The position numbers were made by a program, and so were the translations under genes. Of a DNA stretch of 64,000 nt, positions 57,539 through 64,000 are shown in pieces; position 1 is the stretch's first letter, and each line of letters opens with the position of its first letter. The stretch is from contig NZ_CP031728.1 of the NCBI RefSeq assembly GCF_008806975.1, forward strand, positions 5,497,501-5,561,500, read 5' to 3'. The notes under the pieces were generated by a model. The model was not told the origin of the DNA and did no database searches. It worked only from the letters and a program-made list of their open reading frames with translations. Source of the stretch: Cellvibrio sp. KY-GH-1. GTDB taxonomy: Bacteria > Pseudomonadota > Gammaproteobacteria > Pseudomonadales > Cellvibrionaceae.

Positions 57539-59254
57539 ATGAATATTCGAGTGGAGCAAATCGCTTTTAATCACTGCATTCTTGTGGTTGATGATGATTT
57601 GCTGCTCAACGAATTGTTTTGTCAGTTTTTGCAAGAAAAAGGGTTTTTAACTCGCGGTGAAACAAGCTTGAGTGATGCGATAAGTTCAATTGAAAGTGGG
57701 AAACCTGTAGATTTGATATTGCTCGATTATCAACTTGGCGATGGGACAGGTTTGGAGTTTCTGGAACGCCTTAGTCGGGCAAATATTGAAAATGTCCCTC
57801 CCGTTATTATGGTGAGTACCCATGAGGATCCTGATTTTTTAGAGAAGTGCTTCTCATCAGGGGTGGCTGACTATGTCATTAAACCGGTCAATCTTTCTTT
57901 GCTTGCATTAAAGGTGAGTTCGCTTATTCGGTCGGTCGAGTTGCAGCGCTTGATTAGCTTGCAAAATTTTGAATTGGCGCGTTTCAAGCAGGATGCTGAA
58001 AGAGAAGAGGCGGTAGCGAAGTTCACTTATGAGTATTTGTTGCGGCAGAACAATCAAAAAATTCAGGGTGTAAATATATGGTTAAAGCCTTCCTCATCGT
58101 TCAGTGGCGACATTGCGATTGCTAAGGTTTCACCGGGTGGTGACCTATATTTTCTTTTAGCGGACGCCACCGGCCATGGTCTTTCCGCGGCTATCACGGT
58201 GATGCCGGTAGTGTCTATTTTCGACACTATGGTTGCCAAGGGCTTTGATATTCAGCCGATAGTTATCGAAATGAATCGAAAGTTGGAGCGTGACACCCCC
58301 CATGATCGTTTTGTTGCAGCGGTAGTTATTCATATCCAAAAGAATGAACATAAAATTCATGTGTGGAACGGAGGTATGCCTCCGGCGTACTGGATAAGTA
58401 AGGGCGAAGTCATTCACAAATTTAAATCGCAGCACATGGCGCTGGGTATATTGGAAGATAACAGCTTTGATGCCAATGTTGAAACACTGGCGATTTCTGA
58501 TTCCGGTTATTTTTTTGCATGCAGCGATGGGTTATTAGAGCAGGAAAATGCGGAGGGTGAATGTTTTTCCCAAGAACGACTGCTCAATGTGATTCGCTCG
58601 GACCCCAGTGATCTACTGGATGTTCTTGGGGCCACGCTGTTTGAGCATGCGCAAACAGAATCTTACCGGGACGATGTTTCATTTTGTGTTATTAGGCCTG
58701 ATGGGCTTCCGTGCTATGCAAATACTGCGTCATTAAATGCGATTGAGGGTTCGATAAAGGAAGAATTTTCCAGTTTTTCCTGGCAAGTCCGAATGAGCGG
58801 GAAAAAACTGGCTCACTGTGAGTTATCACCACTTTGCAATAAGTTCCTCCAAAGTGTTGGAATGGATCAGAAGTCTTGCCAAATAATTTTTTTGGTAGTG
58901 ACCGAAATGGTAAGTAACGCGTTAGATCACGGAGTATTACGGCTTGATTCTGGCTTAAAGGAAGAGCCTGAGGGCTTTACCCGCTATTTTCAGGAACGTG
59001 AAGAGCGGTTGGCAAAATTAACGAACGCGGATGCTATTGAGTTGTCATTGCGCTTGGAATTATCAAATGCTGGAGGGCCGCAATTGGTCGTTACGGTAGA
59101 AGATACCGGAGACGGCTTTGATTTTTTTGGTAAAGCGTCTGGTGGCGATGATTTGTTATCGGGTCGAGGGTTGAAGCTAATAAAAAGCCTTGCGCAGAGC
59201 GTTGAAATATTTCCGCCGGGAAATCGAATTCAGGTAGTCATTAGTACGCACTAA
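57539..59254 (+). CDS. Response regulator with PP2C phosphatase and HATPase domains (HsbR-like)
   Basis: A 571-residue three-domain protein. REC (about 12-130) has the acidic pair VVDDD and phospho-acceptor Asp63 in LLLDYQLGDG, with Lys in VIKPVN. A linker helix leads to a SpoIIE-type PP2C domain (about 170-385) with SGDIAIAK, ADATGHGLSAA and the late SYRDDVSFCVI metal Asp. The C-terminal HATPase (about 410-570) has TEMVSNALDHG and VEDTGDGFDFF. This is the layout of Pseudomonas HsbR, which toggles the STAS protein HsbA. It should phosphorylate and dephosphorylate the two adjacent STAS proteins depending on REC state. Confidence 0.88.
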   Translation: MNIRVEQIAFNHCILVVDDDLLLNELFCQFLQEKGFLTRGETSLSDAISSIESGKPVDLILLDYQLGDGTGLEFLERLSRANIENVPPVIMVSTHEDPDFLEKCFSSGVADYVIKPVNLSLLALKVSSLIRSVELQRLISLQNFELARFKQDAEREEAVAKFTYEYLLRQNNQKIQGVNIWLKPSSSFSGDIAIAKVSPGGDLYFLLADATGHGLSAAITVMPVVSIFDTMVAKGFDIQPIVIEMNRKLERDTPHDRFVAAVVIHIQKNEHKIHVWNGGMPPAYWISKGEVIHKFKSQHMALGILEDNSFDANVETLAISDSGYFFACSDGLLEQENAEGECFSQERLLNVIRSDPSDLLDVLGATLFEHAQTESYRDDVSFCVIRPDGLPCYANTASLNAIEGSIKEEFSSFSWQVRMSGKKLAHCELSPLCNKFLQSVGMDQKSCQIIFLVVTEMVSNALDHGVLRLDSGLKEEPEGFTRYFQEREERLAKLTNADAIELSLRLELSNAGGPQLVVTVEDTGDGFDFFGKASGGDDLLSGRGLKLIKSLAQSVEIFPPGNRIQVVISTH

Positions 59255-59278
59255 TTTTCATGGTTCAGGAAGCAATAT

Positions 59279-59644
59279 ATGAGCAAGCAAGTATTAATTG
59301 TCGATGATTCTACTTCCGTCCGTCAGATGGTGGAGGCAACGTTAAAGTCTGCTGGCTACGCCGTTACGGCGGCAAAGGATGGACAGGAGGCGCTCAATAT
59401 CTGTAAGACGCGAGCGTTTGATTTTATTTTGACGGACCAAAATATGCCGAATATGGATGGTCTGACCTTTATTAAATCCACTCGCGCACTTCCCACACAC
59501 ATGCGTACGCCGATTGTGGTGCTTACCACTGAAGCGAGTGATGCGATGAAGGCGCAGGGGCGTGCGGCGGGCGCAACGGGCTGGATGGTGAAGCCATTTG
59601 ATCCGGCCAAGTTATTGGAAATTGCCAAAAAAGTCATGGGTTAG
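59279..59644 (+). CDS. cheY: CheY-like response regulator
   Basis: A 121-residue stand-alone receiver. Acidic residues Asp9/Asp10 (VDDST), the phospho-acceptor Asp53 (LTDQNMPNMDG), Thr in VLTTEAS and Lys in MVKPFDP are all present. It should receive phosphate from the CheA two genes on. Its output target is not evident; it might act on flagella or on the REC-PP2C-ATPase module. Confidence 0.92.
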   Translation: MSKQVLIVDDSTSVRQMVEATLKSAGYAVTAAKDGQEALNICKTRAFDFILTDQNMPNMDGLTFIKSTRALPTHMRTPIVVLTTEASDAMKAQGRAAGATGWMVKPFDPAKLLEIAKKVMG

Positions 59645-59700
59645 CGCAGTGAGATAACGCTGTATAAGACCTAGGCCAACTAAATGCGAAGGATCTGGAT

Positions 59701-61761
59701 ATGTCCATCGACATGCAACAATTTCATGCGGTTTTCTTTGAGGAGAGCCAGGAGCACCTCGAAGAAATGGAGCAGCTCCTTCTAGCTTTGGATTTGAAAG
59801 CTCCAGACCCAGAAATGCTGAATAGCATTTTTCGTGCAGCGCATTCCATTAAAGGTGGTAGCGGTATTTTTGGGTTTGATGCATTGGCTAGCGTCACCCA
59901 CATAATGGAAAGCCTGCTTGATAAAATTCGTAAAGGCCAAATGGCGATCTCCGCCAGTATGGTAGATCTGTTTTTAAGTTCGGTAGATCAGCTAAAAGAT
60001 ATTTTGCAATCGTATCGTGGTGGTGGAGCCATTGATTGGGCGAGTGTGCAATCGCTCACTCAAAAACTCGAAATAGAAACGTCTGGCAAAACCCAAGCGG
60101 CAGTAGAGAAAGAGGAGCAACAGGGCTTTGGTTTCTTTGCCCAGGTTGAGCCTGCTCCAGCGGAAGAAGCGTTTGGCTTTTTTAATGAACCTGTTGCTGA
60201 TGAAAGTTTTGGCTTTTTTGATGAGCCCGTTGCTGATGACAGCTTCGGATTTTTCGAGGATCTCCCAGCTCCGGATAATGTGGTGTTGGAAGTTGCGAGT
60301 GAAATGAGTCGGTCCGCGAGTGATGCAGTAGCCGGTTTTTTTGAGGACCTATTGGAGACTGCATCTCCTGCAGTTGAAGTTGTTGCGTCTACCGCTAGGT
60401 CTCCATCTACTGCTGAATCTCGCGCTGTCGGGGCCACTTTATCTGTTGTCCCGCCAATAGTCGCGGAACGCAACGCAAATCCAGAGCCTGTCCAATCCGC
60501 TTCGGTTGGTAAAGGGGTGGTGGAGCAGAAACAACTAGCGTCCAAATCAAAATCAAACGATCACGTCACTGTAGAAAGTTCCTCCATTCGTGTTGATGTA
60601 GCGAAAGTCGACCAATTAATTAATTTGGTGGGCGAAATAGTTATTACACAGTCCATGATGAATCTATTGGGTAAAAGCCTTGAAGGTGCGTTAGGTGAAA
60701 AGTTCCAAACTGTCGCCAATGAGTTGGAGCGCAATACGCGCGAAATTCAAGAAGCGGTTATGTCTATCCGTATGCTACCAGTGTCGTTTGTTTTCAATCG
60801 GTTTCCACGGGTGGTACGCGACCTATCTACTAAACTCGGTAAGCAAATAGATTTAATTATTGAAGGCGGCGAGACTGAACTGGATAAAGGGTTGACAGAA
60901 AAGCTGGTGGATCCACTTACGCATTTAGTTCGCAATAGTATTGATCACGGCATTGAGTCGGCGGAAGTACGACGTGAGCGCGGAAAAAGTCCCACTGGAA
61001 CCGTGGTGCTACGTGCGGCGCAGCAAGGTGGCAATATTGTTATCAGTATTAGTGATGATGGCGGTGGATTGAATCGCGAACGGATACTCGCAAAAGCCCG
61101 CGAAAATAATATAGCAATTGCTGAAAATCCAAGAGATGAGGATGTTTGGCAATTGATTTTTGCCCCTGGATTTTCTACAGCTGCTGAAGTGACGGATGTA
61201 TCTGGTCGTGGCGTTGGGATGGATGTGGTGAAAAGAAATGTACAAACTCTTGGTGGGCGAATTGATATCGAATCCCGCGCAGGGCAGGGCGCTACATTTA
61301 CCATTCATTTGCCGCTGACTTTGGCGATTGTGGATGGCATGTGCGTTTCAGTCGGCAGTCAGACTTTTATTGTGCCGCTCGTTCATATTGTTGAATCAAT
61401 GCAGCCGTCGGCAAATGATATAAAAACGCTCGCCGCGGACGATTGGCTATTGCATGTGCGCAATGAATACTGGCCTATTTTACCTCTGCATAAAGTCATG
61501 CAATTGGACTCCCAGTATATTGATCCGGCTAAGGGTATTGTCGTTTTAATAGAAACGACTAAGTATCGCTTTGCATTATTTGTCGATGCATTGGTTGGGC
61601 AGCAGCAGGTAGTGATTAAAAGCCTGGAACAGCACTACAGAAGGGTACAGGGAATTGCTGGAGCTACTATTATGGGTGATGGAAGCGTAGCGTTAATTGT
61701 TGACGTGGAATCACTCGCGCTTAGCGTTAATCAAAATATTCATTTGGCAGCCGCTGTTTGA
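59701..61761 (+). CDS. cheA: Chemotaxis histidine kinase CheA with repeated FGFF motifs
   Basis: A 686-residue CheA. The HPt domain (about 5-110) has His48 in AAHSIKGGSG. A linker (about 130-270) carries four FGFF/GFGFF motifs at about 142-180 plus a related GFFEDLL. The dimerisation helices begin near 297 (VDVAKVDQLINLVGEIV), and the HATPase has LVRNSIDHGIE and SGRGVGMDVVKRN. The CheW-like domain is C-terminal (about 540-680). No ordinary P2 domain is seen; the FGFF repeats may take its place in docking a partner. It is followed by cheW. Confidence 0.93.
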   Translation: MSIDMQQFHAVFFEESQEHLEEMEQLLLALDLKAPDPEMLNSIFRAAHSIKGGSGIFGFDALASVTHIMESLLDKIRKGQMAISASMVDLFLSSVDQLKDILQSYRGGGAIDWASVQSLTQKLEIETSGKTQAAVEKEEQQGFGFFAQVEPAPAEEAFGFFNEPVADESFGFFDEPVADDSFGFFEDLPAPDNVVLEVASEMSRSASDAVAGFFEDLLETASPAVEVVASTARSPSTAESRAVGATLSVVPPIVAERNANPEPVQSASVGKGVVEQKQLASKSKSNDHVTVESSSIRVDVAKVDQLINLVGEIVITQSMMNLLGKSLEGALGEKFQTVANELERNTREIQEAVMSIRMLPVSFVFNRFPRVVRDLSTKLGKQIDLIIEGGETELDKGLTEKLVDPLTHLVRNSIDHGIESAEVRRERGKSPTGTVVLRAAQQGGNIVISISDDGGGLNRERILAKARENNIAIAENPRDEDVWQLIFAPGFSTAAEVTDVSGRGVGMDVVKRNVQTLGGRIDIESRAGQGATFTIHLPLTLAIVDGMCVSVGSQTFIVPLVHIVESMQPSANDIKTLAADDWLLHVRNEYWPILPLHKVMQLDSQYIDPAKGIVVLIETTKYRFALFVDALVGQQQVVIKSLEQHYRRVQGIAGATIMGDGSVALIVDVESLALSVNQNIHLAAAV

Positions 61762-61794
61762 GTTAATGCCTCAGTGTGGGTTACGGAGTGAGTT

Positions 61795-62280
61795 ATGGAA
61801 TCAATCGCTACAAATATTGCACAAGAATATTTGACGTTCACACTGGGTAATGAAAATTACGCAATAGATATTCTGACTGTTAAAGAAATTCGAGGGTACG
61901 AATCCGTTACTAAAATCGCAAATGCGCCGCCATTTATAAAGGGCGTTATTAACTTGCGCGGTGACATAGTTCCGATAGTCGATTTGCGTATTAAGTTTGA
62001 CGTAGGGAATGTAACTTACGATGAATTTACAATTGTGATTGTTCTGCACATTCACAGCCGTATTGTTGGCATTGTGGTCGACGGCGTTTCTGATGTGGTG
62101 ACGTTGAGTAGGGATCAGTTGCGCCCGCCCCCAGATTTTGGAGTTGCATTCAATAGTAATTACTTGCTGGGTTTGGCGACAGTGAACGAGCAAATGATTA
62201 TTTTAGTAGATATAGAGAAGTTGATATCGAGTGAAGAGATGGCGTTGTGTGAATCTAACTCAGTTACCGATAAGGAATAG
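61795..62280 (+). CDS. cheW: Chemotaxis coupling protein CheW
   Basis: A 161-residue adaptor linking receptors to Che[27 protein letters not shown] opens the usual fold and [14 protein letters not shown] is the conserved core. The position between cheA and a receptor gene (4 bp gap downstream) is typical. CheR, CheB and CheD are not in the window and may lie beyond the right edge. Confidence 0.94.
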   Translation: MESIATNIAQEYLTFTLGNENYAIDILTVKEIRGYESVTKIANAPPFIKGVINLRGDIVPIVDLRIKFDVGNVTYDEFTIVIVLHIHSRIVGIVVDGVSDVVTLSRDQLRPPPDFGVAFNSNYLLGLATVNEQMIILVDIEKLISSEEMALCESNSVTDKE

Positions 62281-62284
62281 TAGA

Positions 62285-64000
62285 ATGAATATTAGCTTGA
62301 AAGCCAAATTAAATGTGATGGCCATAGCTGCCATTGTGTCTGTGATTTTGCTCGTTACTACTGGGTTTCTGATTATTGCCAAATCCTCCATTGGTAGTGA
62401 CTTGTACGAGGAAATAAAATCCAGCAGTGATTTCACTGCTGAAATTGCGCCACCCCCGCTATTTCTTGTTGAACTCAACATGCATGTGAATCAACTGGGA
62501 ATTGAAGGCGCTGGAAGCGAAACGCTCGCGCAGATTAAAAAGCACACGGATGATTATCGTACTTCTGCAACCAAGTGGAAGGCAAGCCCGCATTTGTCGT
62601 CAGATTTAAAATCTCTATTGAGCTCAAAAATACTTCCTCAAATGGAGGTGTATGCTAGTTTTGTGGAAGCGGAAGTCGTTCCGGCATTCAAGGCTAAAGA
62701 CCACGTCAGGCTTGCAGCAAGCCTAGTTGATGTTAATAAAATGTTTGATGAACATGAACTTCTCATTGAACAGCTTTTAACAAAGGAACTGGATGAGCAT
62801 AAAAAATTATCGGAAAAAGGCGAGTCTGTAGCTAGCTTTTATAGGACTGTTTTAGTTTTAGTTGCACTACTTTCTGTGGTGGCTGTTTCGTTTTTCTCGA
62901 TCTATTTTTCGCGGTTAATTTTGTCGAGCCTGGGGGCAGACCCAGAGAAATTAAAATCAATCACACGATCTATCACGTCAGGTGAAGCCAATGTGGTTAT
63001 CGAAGACGCAGTTCCGGGTAGCGTTTTGGGGTCTATTGCGGATATGTATCACGTTATCGCAAGTGGCCAGAAAGCGGCGGTCGATAATTTACGCATCCGG
63101 CAAGCGCTGGATGCAACGTCTTCCAATGTGATGCTCGCTGACGTTAATCGAAACATTGTATATATGAATAAGGCGGTAGAAAAAATGTTAAGGGATGTTG
63201 AGGGGGATTTGCGAAAAGTTCTGCCTCATTTTAAGGTTGACAGCATTATTGGCAGTAATATGGACATTTTTCATAAAAACCCCAGTCATCAATCAAGCTT
63301 GCTTGCTAATCTCCGAGATACCTATGTAAGCAACATTGTAGTTGCTGGGATAAGTTTTCGGTTAATTGCAAACCCGATTTTCTCCGATAACGGCGAGCGA
63401 ATTGGATCGGTCGTTGAATGGATTAATCGCACCAAAGAGGTTGCAATAGAGCACCAAATGAGCCGCATTTTGGGTGCGCTTACTTCTACGTCTTCCAATG
63501 TGATGGTTGCAGATCCGGATCGTCAGATTATCTACATGAATAAGTCTGTAGAAAAAATGTTGCGTGCAGTAGAGGTTGATTTGCGCAAGGCGCTCCCAGG
63601 GTTCTCCGTCGATAAAGTAATAGGCAGCAATATTGATATCTTCCACCGCAATCCGTCACATCAAATGCAACTGTTGGCTAATCTTCGTGACACTTATACC
63701 AGTCAAATTACCGTTGCTGGTATTACATTTAGGTTGATCGTTAACCCGATATTTTCGGAGGCTGGCGAGCGATTAGGGACTGTGGTTGAGTGGATTGATC
63801 GCACAAAAGAAGTGGTTGCTGAACATCAGATGAGCCGCATTTTAGGTGCTTTGAACTCGACTTCGTCAAATGTAATGGTTGCCGATCCTGATCGTAAGAT
63901 CATTTATATGAATAAGTCCGTCGAGAAAATGTTGCGCGCGGTTGAAATGGATTTACGTAAGGCTCTGCCGAGTTTTGCGGTTGATAAGGTAATCGGCAGT
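62285..64000 (+). CDS. Methyl-accepting chemotaxis protein with tandem PAS domains (3' truncated by window)
   Basis: An open frame of 572 codons that runs off the right edge. A membrane helix near 10-32 and a second near 188-210 flank a periplasmic four-helix-type sensor region. A short HAMP-like part follows, then PAS units of exactly 124 codons (372 bp) each: NVMLADVNRNIVYMNKAVEK, NVMVADPDRQIIYMNKSVEK and NVMVADPDRKIIYMNKSVEK mark three copies. Copies 2 and 3 are nearly identical in protein. The methyl-accepting domain would be beyond the window. ATG 62285 is 4 bp after the cheW stop. Confidence 0.85.
   Translation, partial: MNISLKAKLNVMAIAAIVSVILLVTTGFLIIAKSSIGSDLYEEIKSSSDFTAEIAPPPLFLVELNMHVNQLGIEGAGSETLAQIKKHTDDYRTSATKWKASPHLSSDLKSLLSSKILPQMEVYASFVEAEVVPAFKAKDHVRLAASLVDVNKMFDEHELLIEQLLTKELDEHKKLSEKGESVASFYRTVLVLVALLSVVAVSFFSIYFSRLILSSLGADPEKLKSITRSITSGEANVVIEDAVPGSVLGSIADMYHVIASGQKAAVDNLRIRQALDATSSNVMLADVNRNIVYMNKAVEKMLRDVEGDLRKVLPHFKVDSIIGSNMDIFHKNPSHQSSLLANLRDTYVSNIVVAGISFRLIANPIFSDNGERIGSVVEWINRTKEVAIEHQMSRILGALTSTSSNVMVADPDRQIIYMNKSVEKMLRAVEVDLRKALPGFSVDKVIGSNIDIFHRNPSHQMQLLANLRDTYTSQITVAGITFRLIVNPIFSEAGERLGTVVEWIDRTKEVVAEHQMSRILGALNSTSSNVMVADPDRKIIYMNKSVEKMLRAVEMDLRKALPSFAVDKVIGS
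63091..64000 (+). repeat. 372-bp tandem repeat encoding PAS domains
   Basis: Three copies in register (starting near 63091, 63463 and 63835; the third is cut by the window end). Equivalent positions such as the SSN-V codons are at 63119, 63491 and 63863, exactly 372 bp apart. Copies differ mainly at third codon positions. Confidence 0.85.

Overview
The window looks like a chromosome segment of a Cellvibrio-type gammaproteobacterium (Cellvibrionaceae). Reasons: plant-polysaccharide hydrolases (a GH5 lipoprotein and a GH3/PA14 enzyme), serine-rich linkers in a secreted lipoprotein, and a core block (trpGDC, vfr/crp, osmC-like, coq7) with the gene order known from Pseudomonas aeruginosa. I see no tRNA, rRNA, insertion sequence, prophage or CRISPR array.

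Layout. 0-3.5 kb: an accessory trio (class 3 lipase, C25/caspase-like peptidase, small beta-rich protein) and a VOC protein. 3.5-6.3 kb (minus): a flavinylation operon (outer-membrane-like protein, FMN-binding protein, ApbE, small membrane protein). 6.5-9.5 kb: GH5 enzyme, DUF1461 membrane protein, and a PEP-CTERM-like secreted protein with a perfect CRP site upstream. 9.5-12.3 kb (minus): an RNA-repair operon (rtcB and two unknown genes) preceded by a strong promoter, a 9-residue leader peptide and mutually exclusive hairpins ending in a terminator. 12.6-18.3 kb: methyltransferase, VAO-type flavoenzyme, leucine-rich-repeat lipoprotein, dapE. 18.4-29.9 kb (minus): a six-gene cluster (di-heme cytochrome c lipoprotein, GMC oxidoreductase, membrane patatin, DUF4331 protein, TPR protein, alpha/beta-hydrolase lipoprotein) divergent from a DTW-family gene, with a 16-bp perfect palindrome between them. 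30.9-31.2 kb: a gene-free, GGA-rich stretch ending in a terminator, possibly an Rsm/Csr-type sRNA. 32.5-55.5 kb: mostly housekeeping: rpe, trpEGDC, vfr/crp, osmC-like, coq7, GH3 enzyme, AAA ATPase, ampD-ampE, yajQ, ampG, alkyltransferase-like protein, DUF481, fxsA, groESL, sodB, class I fumarase. 55.7-64 kb: a chemosensory cluster joined to a partner-switch module (MCP-like protein, two STAS proteins, REC-PP2C-ATPase regulator, CheY, CheA, CheW, and an MCP with tandem PAS repeats that runs off the window).

How the parts work together. ApbE should attach FMN to the adjacent FMN-binding protein. AmpD, AmpE and AmpG serve muropeptide recycling. CheA/CheW/CheY, the HsbR-like regulator and the STAS proteins form one signalling unit. 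The most interesting item is the leader upstream of rtcB: it can be folded by eye as a translation-coupled attenuator, which would let an RNA-ligase operon sense slow decoding of Tyr/Asn codons. The six-gene oxidoreductase/lipase cluster and the lipase-peptidase trio are the other candidates for poorly described systems. No database searches or folding programs were run; family names come from motif recognition.
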